A DNA stretch of 64,000 nt. Source: Longispora sp047121295. GTDB taxonomy: Bacteria > Actinomycetota > Actinomycetes > Mycobacteriales > Micromonosporaceae. The translations under genes and the position numbers were made by a program. Under the pieces are notes generated by a model. The model saw only the letters and a program-made list of their open reading frames with translations. It had not been told where the DNA came from and made no database searches. Every line of letters starts with the position of its first letter. Within the stretch, counting starts at the first letter, position 1. Positions 16,012 to 23,754 of the stretch are shown here, one piece after another. The DNA lies in the NCBI RefSeq assembly GCF_047121295.1, contig NZ_CP139447.1:186001-250000 (forward strand), written 5' to 3'.

Positions 16012-16039
16012 TTGTGCTGCGCGTCTTCTTGACTACGCT
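16012..16039 (+). promoter_or_regulatory. Promoter of crgA
   Basis: TTGTGC (16012-16017) and TACGCT (16034-16039) with a 16-bp spacer. The predicted start leaves a leader of about 25 nt carrying the CAGGAGAG ribosome site of crgA. Confidence 0.5.
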
Positions 16040-16069
16040 AACTGGTGACGTCCGGATCAGGAGAGCACC

Positions 16070-16339
16070 GTGCCCAAGTCACAGATTCGCAAGAAGAAGG
16101 TCTACACCGCCCCGGCAGACCTGAACCCGGCCCAAATCGCCGCGGCCAAGGCCAACCGGCCGAGCGCTCCATGGGTGCCGGCTCTCGCCGTAGCGCTCAT
16201 CGTGCTCGGTATCGCCTGGTTGGTGGTGTTCTACCTGACCGCAGGGGAATACCCTGTCGCCTCGCTCCGCTACTGGAACCTCGGTATCGGCTTCGGCGCG
16301 CTGGTCGGATCGCTGCTGGTGTTCTCACGCTGGCGGTAG
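16070..16339 (+). CDS. crgA: Septation inhibitor / divisome protein CrgA
   Basis: 89 aa with the CrgA signature: basic N-terminus (MPKSQIRKKKVYTAP), then two membrane helices at about 31-53 and 68-85 joined by a short loop with PVASLRYWNLGIG. CrgA binds FtsZ, FtsI and wall synthases and coordinates septum formation in Streptomyces and mycobacteria. GTG start with CAGGAGAG upstream. It is divergent from DUF881 and keeps its conserved place near pknB. Confidence 0.94.
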   Translation: MPKSQIRKKKVYTAPADLNPAQIAAAKANRPSAPWVPALAVALIVLGIAWLVVFYLTAGEYPVASLRYWNLGIGFGALVGSLLVFSRWR

Positions 16340-16345
16340 TCCGGG

Positions 16346-16380
16346 CCCTGGGGATCACAGCGGTGTAGTTTTCCCCAGGG
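16346..16380 (+). terminator. Stem-loop after crgA
   Basis: Nine-bp inverted repeat CCCTGGGGA / TCCCCAGGG with a 17-nt loop, just after the crgA stop and immediately before the DnaA-box pair. Confidence 0.45.
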
Positions 16381-16381
16381 G

Positions 16382-16402
16382 TTATCCACAGGCTGTGGAT
16401 AA
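16382..16402. promoter_or_regulatory. Divergent pair of perfect DnaA boxes
   Basis: TTATCCACA (16382-16390) and its reverse complement TGTGGATAA (16394-16402) are separated by GGC. TTATCCACA is the classic high-affinity DnaA 9-mer. The site lies between crgA and the PH-domain gene and may overlap the latter's promoter. It could titrate DnaA or regulate the flanking gene; a hairpin terminator reading is also possible. Confidence 0.65.
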
Positions 16403-16420
16403 CTATGACACCCTGAGTCG

Positions 16421-16888
16421 GTGACTGACTCCCCCGAGCTGCGGCCCGCCACTCCCGGCGCGCAGCCCCCTCAGCAGCTCTCGACGCGTGAGTGGCGGGT
16501 TCGGCCTGCCCTGTTCGCGGGCAAGGCGGCGCTCGCCGTCCTGTTCCTGCTGGTGGCCCTGCTCAACACCTCGGACCCGACCCGGCTGGCCGTGTCGGTG
16601 CTGGCCGCTGTCCTGGTGGCCGCGTGGGCCGCCCGGGACGCGATCCTGAAGGTCCGGGTCGCCGCCGACGCCTCCGGGGTGACCGTGGTGTCCGGGCTGT
16701 CCCGCAAGCAGCTGCCCTGGGCGGACATCGAGCGGATCAAGCTGGACGTCCGCAACCGGTTGGGCCTGCGGTCGGAGCTGCTGGAGATCGACACCGGCGA
16801 GCACCTGTACCTGTTCAGCCAGAACGAGCTGGGCGTCCCGGTGTCCGAGGTCGTGGAGGACCTGCGCCGGATCAGGACCGGCCGCTAG
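16421..16888 (+). CDS. Bacterial PH-domain membrane protein (Rv0010c-like position)
   Basis: 155 aa. Two hydrophobic helices at about 32-45 and 56-70 are followed by a bacterial PH-like domain (PF10756 type): VRVAADASGVTVVSGLSRKQLPWADIERI ... FSQNELG. Function unknown; such proteins are membrane-bound and sit next to crgA in many actinobacteria. GTG start 19 nt after the DnaA boxes with no ribosome site, so leaderless expression is possible. Its last 17 nt overlap the convergent rhomboid gene. Confidence 0.82.
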   Translation: MTDSPELRPATPGAQPPQQLSTREWRVRPALFAGKAALAVLFLLVALLNTSDPTRLAVSVLAAVLVAAWAARDAILKVRVAADASGVTVVSGLSRKQLPWADIERIKLDVRNRLGLRSELLEIDTGEHLYLFSQNELGVPVSEVVEDLRRIRTGR

Positions 16889-17801
16889 CCGTCACGACCA
16901 CGATCACGACCATGATCACCGTGTACGCCGTGAGCGCCGCCGCCTGGATCACGGTCCGGTTCTTCGCGGGCGCGTAGGCGAGCGCGGCGGCGAGCACCAG
17001 CCCCGCGATCAGTCCGCCGACGTGCCCGGCCTTCGAGATCGACGACACGGCGAACGTGAAGATCAGGTTGACCACGATCACCGGAGCCAGGGGTGCCAGG
17101 CTTCGGCCGAGGCGGCGGAAGACCACGACCAGCGCGCCGAGCAGGCCGAAGATCGCGGTCGAGGCACCGGCCGTCAGCATGTTGGGCGAGATCAGGTAGA
17201 CGGCGACGTTGCCGCCGAGGCCGGCGAGCAGGTAGAGCGCCGCGAACCGCACCGGGCCGAAGGCCGTCTCCAGGTTGCGGCCCAACACCCACAGCATCCA
17301 CATGTTCATCAGCAGGTGGATCGGGCCGAAGTGCAGGAACATCGCGGTGACCAGGCGGTAGTACGCCCCGTGGTCGATGCCGGGCGCGACCGTGCCGTCA
17401 CCGCAGAGGTAGCCGGGGTTGTCCACGCACGGGGTCGCGTTCAGCGGGTAGTCCGGGCCGGAGACGCCGAACCAGTCGTGCAGGACGGTCTGGCCGCCGA
17501 ACAGGCCGCTGCCGATCGCCGCGCCCTTGCTGACCACCAGGGAGATCACGAACACCAGCACGTTGAGCGCGATCAGGGAGATCGTGACGTAGCCGAACTG
17601 GCCCGCCTGGGTGCCGCCGAACCAGGTGCGCGCGGGGCGCTGGGTGGCCCGGCCCTCCGCGACGCACGAGGGGCACTGGAAGCCCACCGAGGCCTCGGTC
17701 ATGCAGTCCGGGCAGATGGGGCGCTCGCACCGGGTGCACCGCACGTGCGTCTCCCGCCCCGGGTGCCGGTAGCAGGTCGGGGCCGGAGACACATGAGTCA
17801 T
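16872..17801 (-). CDS. Rhomboid intramembrane serine protease with N-terminal zinc-binding motif
   Basis: 309 aa. Residues 9-48 hold paired Cys/His ligands (CYRHPGRETHVRCTRC ... CPDCM ... CPSC) like a B-box/zinc ribbon. A six-helix rhomboid domain follows with HFGPIHLLMNMWMLW (the H-x-x-x-x-N motif), the nucleophile in GASTAIFG and the catalytic His in GHVGG. Rhomboids cleave membrane helices; the substrate is not known here. The ATG is leaderless: TACTCT ends 7 nt upstream. Confidence 0.93.
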   Translation of the reverse strand: MTHVSPAPTCYRHPGRETHVRCTRCERPICPDCMTEASVGFQCPSCVAEGRATQRPARTWFGGTQAGQFGYVTISLIALNVLVFVISLVVSKGAAIGSGLFGGQTVLHDWFGVSGPDYPLNATPCVDNPGYLCGDGTVAPGIDHGAYYRLVTAMFLHFGPIHLLMNMWMLWVLGRNLETAFGPVRFAALYLLAGLGGNVAVYLISPNMLTAGASTAIFGLLGALVVVFRRLGRSLAPLAPVIVVNLIFTFAVSSISKAGHVGGLIAGLVLAAALAYAPAKNRTVIQAAALTAYTVIMVVIVVVTASGRS

Positions 17802-17808
17802 GCCAGAA

Positions 17809-17814
17809 AGAGTA
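17809..17814 (-). promoter_or_regulatory. Leaderless -10 box of the rhomboid gene
   Basis: TACTCT on the minus strand ends 7 nt before ATG at 17801; no ribosome site present. Confidence 0.55.
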
Positions 17815-17829
17815 TCCGGCCCGGGTGCC

Positions 17830-17933
17830 TGTTCGGGGAGCTGCCGGTCGGCATCGCCGGGCCCAGACGCCGACCGCCGCCTTGCCGGACCGACGCCTGG
17901 ACTCCGGCGCTGCGCGACCGGACTCCCCGAACA
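17830..17933 (-). terminator. Long-range inverted repeat downstream of ppiA
   Basis: TGTTCGGGGAG-CTGCCGGTCG pairs with CGACCGG-ACTCCCCGAACA across about 64 nt (small bulge). It fills the gap between ppiA and the rhomboid gene, where no coding sequence is seen. Likely a transcript end structure. Confidence 0.35.
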
Positions 17934-17937
17934 CGCC

Positions 17938-18447
17938 CTAGCGCTCGATCGTGATGCTCTCGATGCGCAGCTCGTCCTTCGGCCGGTCGCCCGCCAGGGT
18001 CGGGGCGGTGGCGATCGCGTCGACGACCTTCTTCGAGTCGTCGTCGGCGACCTTGCCGAAGATGGTGTGCTTGCCGTTCAGCCAGTTCGGCGCGGAGACC
18101 GTGATGAAGAACTGCGAGCCGTTGGTGCCCGGGCCGGCGTTGGCCATCGCGAGCTGGTACGACTCGGAGAACTGCAGGTCCGGGTGGATCTCGTCCTTGA
18201 AGTTGTAGCCCGGCCCGCCCCGGCCCGTACCCGTCGGGTCGCCGGTCTGGATCATGAAACCGGAGATGACGCGGTGGAAGATGGTGCCGTCGTAGTACGG
18301 GCCGGAGCCGGGCTGACCGGTCCTCGGGTCCGTGTACTCCTTGGTGCCCTCGGCCAGCTCGACGAAGTTCGCGACCGTCTTCGGTGCGTGGTTCGGGAAG
18401 AGCTCGAGCTTGATGTTGCCGGCGTTCGTGTGCAAGGTCGCGAACAC
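17938..18447 (-). CDS. ppiA: Cyclophilin-type peptidyl-prolyl cis-trans isomerase
   Basis: 169 aa, the usual size of cytoplasmic bacterial cyclophilins. Landmarks in order: TVANFVELAEG, YYDGTIFHRVISGFMIQTGDPTGTGRGGPGY with the catalytic Arg, MANAGPGTNGSQFFITV, and NGKHTIFGKV. It catalyses proline isomerisation during folding; no signal peptide. GTG start with AGGAG upstream. It is the counterpart of M. tuberculosis ppiA (Rv0009), which also sits close to crgA near the origin. Confidence 0.94.
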   Translation of the reverse strand: MFATLHTNAGNIKLELFPNHAPKTVANFVELAEGTKEYTDPRTGQPGSGPYYDGTIFHRVISGFMIQTGDPTGTGRGGPGYNFKDEIHPDLQFSESYQLAMANAGPGTNGSQFFITVSAPNWLNGKHTIFGKVADDDSKKVVDAIATAPTLAGDRPKDELRIESITIER

Positions 18448-18617
18448 GAGAATCTCCTAGATCGTCGGTCCAATTCACCTCCCATCCTGTCATGTGGGCC
18501 GGGGCCGCCGTTTGCGACCGTGACGAACCGGGTACGTCCGGGTACGCCGTTTCGCTGGCAGCGGCTGGGCGAAGAGGGCAGGATAAAGACAAATTCACAT
18601 CGAAGGAGGCGGGGCAG

Positions 18618-19127
18618 GTGTTGGGACTACGACGGAAGACTCTGAGCCGTGGAGAGCAGATCTCCAACGAGCTCGGGGAGTGCCGTGACCACCTGCGCGG
18701 GGTGGCCTCCCTGATCGCCGAGGGCGCTGCGGAGAAGCTGGCGCCCAGGGTCGACCAGGCCCGGGATCTGGTCAGCCCCCGGGTCGAGCGGGCCCGCGAG
18801 GCCGCGCTGCACGGCCTGGAGACGGCGACGGCCCGGCTGGGCGGCAGGGCCAAGGCCCGGTCCCGGTGGCCGATGGTCGTCGGGGTGCTCGGGATCGGCG
18901 TGGTCGCCGGCGCCGCGGCGGCGCTCGTGATGTCGCGCCGCAACGCCCGCTGGGACGAGTACGAGCCGGTGCACGTGCTCGAGTTCGACGAGTCGCCGGC
19001 CGAGAGGGTGCGCACCGTGGCCGACAACCTGCGCGAAACCGCCGGGGACGTCCGGGACAAGGCCCGCGACACGCTGAACCACGTCGCCGACTCGGTCGAG
19101 TCCGGCGCGAAGAAGCTCAAGGACTAG
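18618..19127 (+). CDS. Single-pass membrane protein with amphipathic flanks (YtxH-like)
   Basis: About 169 aa from GTG at 18618, chosen because AAGGAGG ends 8 nt upstream. The N-terminal 85 residues are helical and charged. One membrane helix (about 90-108, PMVVGVLGIGVVAGAAAALV) is followed by SRRN and a helical tail with DNLRETAGDVRDKARDTL, ending in KKLKD. This resembles YtxH/LEA-like stress proteins in layout only. Function unknown. Confidence 0.75.
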   Translation: MLGLRRKTLSRGEQISNELGECRDHLRGVASLIAEGAAEKLAPRVDQARDLVSPRVERAREAALHGLETATARLGGRAKARSRWPMVVGVLGIGVVAGAAAALVMSRRNARWDEYEPVHVLEFDESPAERVRTVADNLRETAGDVRDKARDTLNHVADSVESGAKKLKD

Positions 19128-19146
19128 GACACTCGAAGCTCCACGC

Positions 19147-19180
19147 CCGCCCCGTCAGCCCGGATGGGCCGGCGGGGCGG
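19147..19180 (+). terminator. Stem-loop after the YtxH-like gene
   Basis: CCGCCCCG ... GCCC / GGGC ... CGGGGCGG, an interrupted stem 20 nt after the stop. Just downstream, CAACGGCCCCGGCCGGC occurs twice in direct tandem (about 19231-19268), before the convergent corA end. Confidence 0.45.
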
Positions 19181-19271
19181 AGCCGACTCCGGGCCGTGCC
19201 GACCAGCCGACACAGGCTCGGGTCGGCAGACAACGGCCCCGGCCGGCAGGCAACGGCCCCGGCCGGCCCGG

Positions 19272-20378
19272 CTACAGCCAGCCCGACCGGCGGAAGAACC
19301 GGTACAGCCCCGCGCAGGCGACCACGATGAGCGTCAGGATGAACGGGTAGCCGAACTTCCACTTGAGCTCGGGCATGACGTCGAAGTTCATGCCGTAGAT
19401 GCCGGCGATCGCGGTCGGGACGGCGGCGATGGCGGCCCAGGCCGCGATCTTGCGCATGTCGTTGTTCTGGTCGACGGTCACCTGGGCGAGGCGCGCCTGG
19501 AGCACCGAGTTGATCAGGTCGTCGTACGCGGCGATCTGCTCCACGACCCGTTGCAGGTGGTCGTTGACGTCGCGGATGTAGCGCCGGGGCTCCTTCGGCA
19601 GGCTGGAGATCTGCCCGGACACCAGCACCTGGAGCGGGCGCTGCAACGGGAACACGGCCCGCTTGAACTCCACCAGCTCGCGCTTGAGCTGGTAGATCTC
19701 CTGGATGTTGGACTTGCGGTCCCGGCTGAAGACGCTGGCCTCCAGCTCGTCGAGGTCGGTCTCGACGGCGGCGGACACGTCGAGGTAGACGTCCACCACC
19801 CGGTCGACCACGGCGTGGAACACGGCCCACGGCCCCTGGGCCAGCAGTTCGCGGCGGCTCTCCAGCTCCTCGCGGACCGGCTTGAGCCGGACGGCCGCGC
19901 CGTGCCGCACCGTGATCACGAAGTGCTCGCCGATGAACAGCATCACGGCGCCGGTCTCGATGACCTCGCTGGTCTCGGTCAGCTCGTCGTGCGGCATGTA
20001 CCGGGCGGTGCGCACCACGGCGAACGTCATGTCCTCGTACTGCTCCAGCTTGGGGCGCTGGAACGACTTCACCGCGTCCTCGACCGCCAGCTCGTGCAGG
20101 TCGAACGCCTCGGCGATGTCGGCGAACTCGTCGGGGGTCGGCTCGTGCAGCCCGATCCAGACGAAGGCCTTGCCCTGCCGCTGGGCCGCCTCGTGGGCCT
20201 CCTTGAAGGTCCACTCGCCGTCCTGGCGCACGCCGTCCACGTACAGCGCGAAGTCGACGAGGCCGGGGCCGTTCGGGGCCGGACTGGAGGGCGGGTTGGT
20301 CGGTGGCCGGAGAATCTGGCTGACCGCGCGCACGGGCGCGCTCAGCGCCCGGCTCAAACCCCGCTCCTGCTCTGCCAT
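19272..20378 (-). CDS. corA: CorA-family magnesium/cobalt channel
   Basis: 368 aa. A large N-terminal cytoplasmic alpha/beta domain ends in a long helix that leads to two C-terminal membrane helices. The CorA selectivity motif GMNF is present (IAGIYGMNFDVMPELKWKFGYP), followed by the last helix and a short basic tail. It forms pentameric channels for Mg2+. The start codon lies only 10 nt from the parS site, so ParB binding would cover its promoter region. Confidence 0.92.
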   Translation of the reverse strand: MAEQERGLSRALSAPVRAVSQILRPPTNPPSSPAPNGPGLVDFALYVDGVRQDGEWTFKEAHEAAQRQGKAFVWIGLHEPTPDEFADIAEAFDLHELAVEDAVKSFQRPKLEQYEDMTFAVVRTARYMPHDELTETSEVIETGAVMLFIGEHFVITVRHGAAVRLKPVREELESRRELLAQGPWAVFHAVVDRVVDVYLDVSAAVETDLDELEASVFSRDRKSNIQEIYQLKRELVEFKRAVFPLQRPLQVLVSGQISSLPKEPRRYIRDVNDHLQRVVEQIAAYDDLINSVLQARLAQVTVDQNNDMRKIAAWAAIAAVPTAIAGIYGMNFDVMPELKWKFGYPFILTLIVVACAGLYRFFRRSGWL

Positions 20379-20387
20379 ACCTGAGAG

Positions 20388-20403
20388 TGTTCCACGTGAA
20401 ACA
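20388..20403. promoter_or_regulatory. parS: parS centromere-like site (ParB binding)
   Basis: TGTTCCACGTGAAACA is identical to the parS site in the Bacillus subtilis spo0J gene and differs at one base from the fully symmetric TGTTTCACGTGAAACA. Actinobacterial chromosomes carry clusters of such sites near oriC. It lies in the 5' region of corA, next to a strong terminator hairpin. No second copy was found in the window. Confidence 0.88.
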
Positions 20404-20404
20404 A

Positions 20405-20455
20405 CACCGGGCAGGTTCGGCCGCTACGGGGGGATGCGGCCGAACCTGCCCGGTG
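20405..20455 (-). terminator. 20-bp perfect stem-loop downstream of the aminotransferase gene
   Basis: Arms at 20405-20424 and 20436-20455 are perfectly complementary (20 nt), with an 11-nt loop. It lies on the downstream side of the minus-strand aminotransferase and insulates corA. Between it and 20598 no further coding is seen. Confidence 0.65.
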
Positions 20456-20597
20456 CCCTTGGGGGCATGGTGCCCTTGCGCACCGCACTGTCCTGGGGAG
20501 GGCTTTTTTGCGGTGCTGGGAGGCATTGTTTCCCGGCTCGATGCGGAAAAGAAACACCCTCGTGATGGCGACATTGCGCCATCGCGATATGACGTAA

Positions 20598-21689
20598 TTA
20601 CGACACGGTACGGATCGCCTCGGCGATCCGGCGCACACCCTCGTCGATCTGGTCGTCGGTGACGGCCGAGAACGCCAGGCGGAGCGAGCTCTTGCCGCCC
20701 TCGAGCAGGAAATCGCTGCCCTTGACGACGGCCACGCCGAGCGCGGTCGCGGCCGGCAGCAGCTTGTCCACGTCCACCGACGACGGCAGCTCGACCCAGA
20801 GGAAGTAGCCGCCGTCCGGGGCCACGAACGTCGCGTCCGGGATGTGCTTGTGCAGCGCCTCGCCGAGCAGCCGGGCGCGCTCGCCGAGCGCGGTGCACAC
20901 GGTGGCGATCGACTTGTCGATGTCGCCGGAGACGCAGAACTGGTACACGGTCGCCTGGGACAGCATGCTCGGCGAGATGTACAGGTTCGTCGCCGTGGCC
21001 GCGATCGCCGAGATCACCGAGGCCGGGCCGACGAGGTAGCCGACCCGGACGCCCGGGCACACCGTCTTGGTGAACGAGGAGGCGTGCACGACGACGTCGT
21101 TGGTGTCCAGCGACAGCATCGAGGGCAGCGCCTCGCCCCGGAACCGGATGTCGACGTACGGGTCGTCCTCGAAGATCGTGAAGCCGTACTCGGCCGCGAG
21201 CGCGAGCAGCGCGTGCCGCCGGGCGAGGGACAGCGTGACGCCGGCCGGGTTCTGGTAGTTCGGGATGATGTGCGCGAGCTTCGGCCGCACCCCGGACTCC
21301 AGCAGGGCGCGCAGCTCGTCGGTGTCGATGCCCTCGGCGTCGACGGTGACCGCCCGGACGTCGGCGCCCCGGTTCTTCAGGTTCAGCAGCGTGCGGTCGT
21401 ACGTCGGCTTCTCGACGATGACGACGTCGCCCGGCGTGACGTAGTGCTCGAAGAGGAACGCGTCGGCCTGCAGCGAGCCGTTGGTCACCAGGACGTGGTC
21501 CGGGGTCACGGCGTGCTTGTCGGCGATCCACTTGCGCAGGGGCAGGTAACCCACGGACGTGCCGTAGGCGGTCACCCCGGCCGGGTCCGCTTCGAACGCG
21601 CGGACGGCGGCGGCCTTGAGGCCCTCGATGTCGATGATGTCCAGGGACGGCGCGCCCCGGGCGAAGGAGATGAGCTGCTCGGCGGTCAT
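20598..21689 (-). CDS. PLP-dependent aminotransferase, class I/II (2-aminoadipate/MocR-like fold)
   Basis: 363 aa from ATG at 21689. It shows fold-type I landmarks: GYLPLRKWIADKH, VTNGSLQADAFL, PNYQNPAG, FEDDPYVDIRF (Asp for the PLP pyridine) and SSFTKTVCPGVRVGY (Lys binding PLP, Arg binding carboxylate). It lacks a MocR-type wHTH, so it is a free enzyme, related to LysN-type and aromatic or alpha-aminoadipate aminotransferases. Substrate uncertain. The start is leaderless and shares a bidirectional promoter with the serine hydrolase gene 24 nt away. Confidence 0.88.
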   Translation of the reverse strand: MTAEQLISFARGAPSLDIIDIEGLKAAAVRAFEADPAGVTAYGTSVGYLPLRKWIADKHAVTPDHVLVTNGSLQADAFLFEHYVTPGDVVIVEKPTYDRTLLNLKNRGADVRAVTVDAEGIDTDELRALLESGVRPKLAHIIPNYQNPAGVTLSLARRHALLALAAEYGFTIFEDDPYVDIRFRGEALPSMLSLDTNDVVVHASSFTKTVCPGVRVGYLVGPASVISAIAATATNLYISPSMLSQATVYQFCVSGDIDKSIATVCTALGERARLLGEALHKHIPDATFVAPDGGYFLWVELPSSVDVDKLLPAATALGVAVVKGSDFLLEGGKSSLRLAFSAVTDDQIDEGVRRIAEAIRTVS

Positions 21690-21696
21690 GCACCGC

Positions 21697-21706
21697 AGTT
21701 TAGGCT
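21697..21706. promoter_or_regulatory. Bidirectional leaderless promoter with shared -10 TA
   Basis: Minus-strand -10 TAAACT (21702-21697) and plus-strand -10 TAGGCT (21701-21706) overlap in the TA at 21701-21702. Each ends exactly 7 nt before its own ATG (21689 and 21714). Only 24 nt separate the two start codons. Confidence 0.7.
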
Positions 21707-21713
21707 CCGGGTA

Positions 21714-22586
21714 ATGGATCTTTACAGCGTGTTGACCGGTGCGGTGCCCCACACCGTTCCCGGGGCCGCGGCGATCATCACCCGGGACGGCGTCGTGGTC
21801 GACCGGGCGGCCCTGGGCGAGATGGTCCGGTATGCCGGTCCGGGCGGGGCCCTGGCGGCCGAGCGCCCGCGTGTCACGGCCGACACGCTGTGGGATCTGG
21901 CGTCGGTGACGAAGCTCTACACGACCGTCCTGGTGCTCCGGCTCGGGCTTGATCTGGATGAGCCCGTGCACCGTCGGTACACGATGCGGCAGTTGTTGAC
22001 GCACACGGCCGGGCTGCCGGCGACGGTGCCGGAGCACCTGCGGACCTGGCCCGGGGTGCTCGCGCTGCCCGGCGGCGGGCCGGACGTCTACTCCGACGTC
22101 GGGCCGCTGCTCGCCGGCCGGATCGTCGAGGAGCGCACCGGCACGCCGCTGGACCGGCTGCTCCGCGAGCTGGTCACCGGGCCGCTCGGCCTGGCGGAGA
22201 CGACCTACGCGCCCGATCCGGCCCGGACCGCCGCGACCGAGTTCAAGCCCGGCCGCGGCCTGGTGCGCGGGGAGGTGCACGACGGGACGGCGTTCGCCCT
22301 GGGCGGGCCGTGCGGACACGCGGGGCTGTTCGCCCCGGTCGGGGAGGTCGCGGCGTTCGGGGAGGCGCTGCGGACCGGGTTCTGCCCCGGGGTCGCCGAC
22401 CTGCCCAACCTGCGCGACGGCGACGGATTCGGCCACACCGGTTTCACGGGTACGTCCGTGCGCGTCACCGACCGGTCGGTCGCGGTCCTGCTGACCAACC
22501 GGGTACACCCGCGCCGGGAGCTGTCCTCCGTCGCGGGGCTGCGCGCCGCCGTCAGGCGTCTACAGGGTGCTCCACCCGCGCTCTGA
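21714..22586 (+). CDS. Serine hydrolase of the beta-lactamase / class C PBP family
   Basis: 290 aa. SxxK nucleophile motif SVTK (in LWDLASVTKLYTT), the second-motif Tyr in YSDVGPLLAGRI, and a GHTGFTG triad in place of KTG. Hydrophobic core strands match esterase/D-Ala-D-Ala carboxypeptidase-like proteins. No clear signal peptide, so it may act in the cytoplasm as an esterase. Start: ATG at 21714, 7 nt after TAGGCT; a longer frame upstream is only antisense to the aminotransferase. The last 35 nt overlap the convergent CBS gene. Confidence 0.85.
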   Translation: MDLYSVLTGAVPHTVPGAAAIITRDGVVVDRAALGEMVRYAGPGGALAAERPRVTADTLWDLASVTKLYTTVLVLRLGLDLDEPVHRRYTMRQLLTHTAGLPATVPEHLRTWPGVLALPGGGPDVYSDVGPLLAGRIVEERTGTPLDRLLRELVTGPLGLAETTYAPDPARTAATEFKPGRGLVRGEVHDGTAFALGGPCGHAGLFAPVGEVAAFGEALRTGFCPGVADLPNLRDGDGFGHTGFTGTSVRVTDRSVAVLLTNRVHPRRELSSVAGLRAAVRRLQGAPPAL

Positions 22587-22938
22587 CGATGTCCCGCACG
22601 GAGATCATCCCGACCACCTGGTCGTGCTCGATGACGATCAGGTGCCGGAAGCCGCCCCTGATCATGATCCGGGAGGCCTCGGTGAGCTCCATGTCCGGTC
22701 CGGCGCAGATCGCGTCCGGGGTGTAGTGCTCGCCGGCCTCGGCCACGTCGGGGTCGAGCCCGGCGGCCAGGGCGTTGAGGATGTCCCGCTCGGTGATGAT
22801 CCCGAAACCGGACGTATCGGCATCATCGACGATGGCGGCACCGAACCGGCGGGCCGACATCTGCTGGGCCACCTGGCGGAGCTTGTGTGCGGGGCCGACG
22901 GAGAGGATCTCGGTACTCATAGCTTCGCGTACACGCAT
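22552..22938 (-). CDS. CBS-domain pair protein
   Basis: 128 aa made of two CBS motifs: about 5-60 (MSTEILSVGPAHKLRQVAQQMSARRFGAAIVDD...GIITERDIL) and about 75-122 (ELTEASRIMIRGGFRHLIVIEHDQVVGMISVRDIVRA). Such stand-alone pairs bind adenosyl nucleotides and act as energy or stress sensors (mycobacterial HRP1 type). AGGAGG precedes ATG, so unlike its neighbours it has a normal leader. Overlaps the serine hydrolase gene tail-to-tail. Confidence 0.9.
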   Translation of the reverse strand: MRVREAMSTEILSVGPAHKLRQVAQQMSARRFGAAIVDDADTSGFGIITERDILNALAAGLDPDVAEAGEHYTPDAICAGPDMELTEASRIMIRGGFRHLIVIEHDQVVGMISVRDIVRARVEHPVDA

Positions 22939-23052
22939 GACTACCTCCTGTGTTCACTTTACGGATATCTTGGCCTACGGTGCGCCCGCGACCAAAGAAA
23001 TTGGCGTGTTGCCCCGCCGTGCTCGGCACCTCGACCCCCGGTCGGCTCGGGT

Positions 23053-23058
23053 TATCCT
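23053..23058 (+). promoter_or_regulatory. Leaderless promoter of the glycopolymer operon
   Basis: TATCCT ends 6 nt before GTG at 23065. TCGACC (23031-23036) is a -35 candidate with a 16-bp spacer. Confidence 0.55.
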
Positions 23059-23064
23059 TCGGCG

Positions 23065-23754
23065 GTGCGCAACGTCGTGATCCTGGCCGCTGGCATGGGG
23101 ACCAGACTCGGTCGTCCCCACCCCAAGCCCCTTACCCCTCTCGCCGACGGCCGTAGCATCCTGCGGCAGCAGCTCGACCACCTGCGCGCGGCGTACGGGC
23201 CCTCGGCCCACATCGCGATCGTGGTCGGCTTCAAGAAGGACCTGGTCATGGAGGCCGCCGCCGAGGACGCGGCCTTCGTGTACAACGAGTTCTACGACCA
23301 GACCAACACCTCCAAGAGCCTGCTCAAGGCGCTGCGGCTCGGCCCGCCCGGCGGGGTGCTCTGGCTCAACGGCGACGTGGTGTTCGAGCCCGGCCTGCTC
23401 GACCTGTTCACCGACGCGCTGGCCGCCGAGCAGAGCTTCGTCGCGGTGAACACGGCGAGCGTGGCCGACGAGGAGGTCAAGTACACCCTCGACGACGCGG
23501 GCTTCATCCGCGAGCTGTCGAAGAAGGTGGTCGGCGGGCTCGGCGAGGCCGTCGGGATCAACTACGTGTCCGCCGCCGACCGGCCGGCCCTGGTCGAGCA
23601 CCTGGCCCGGGTCGACGAGCAGGAGTACTTCGAGGGCGGCATCGAGAGCGCCATCTCCGCCGAGGGGCTGCGGTTCCGGGCGATCGACATCTCGACGTTC
23701 GGCTGCGTCGAGGTCGACTTCGACGAGGACCTGGCGAGGGCGAACAACCTGTGA
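23065..23754 (+). CDS. LicC/PntC-like nucleotidyltransferase (probable CTP:phospho-alcohol cytidylyltransferase)
   Basis: 229 aa. The N-terminal signature AAGMGTRLG...PKPLTPL is the nucleotide-binding loop of sugar-nucleotidyl and LicC-type transferases. WLNGDVVFEP holds the metal-binding Asp. The segment YNEFYDQTNTSKSLLKAL matches the NxxY-TN-SL pattern of choline-phosphate and 2-aminoethylphosphonate cytidylyltransferases (LicC, PntC) rather than glucose-1-phosphate enzymes. Its stop overlaps (GTGA) a CDP-alcohol phosphotransferase, a natural consumer of its CDP-alcohol product. Substrate alcohol is inferred only. Confidence 0.8.
   Translation: MRNVVILAAGMGTRLGRPHPKPLTPLADGRSILRQQLDHLRAAYGPSAHIAIVVGFKKDLVMEAAAEDAAFVYNEFYDQTNTSKSLLKALRLGPPGGVLWLNGDVVFEPGLLDLFTDALAAEQSFVAVNTASVADEEVKYTLDDAGFIRELSKKVVGGLGEAVGINYVSAADRPALVEHLARVDEQEYFEGGIESAISAEGLRFRAIDISTFGCVEVDFDEDLARANNL

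Noticed and set aside
20844..21713. Upstream extension of the serine hydrolase frame
   Set aside because: It only mirrors the aminotransferase gene; the -10 box 7 nt before ATG 21714 and the family N-terminus fix the start there.
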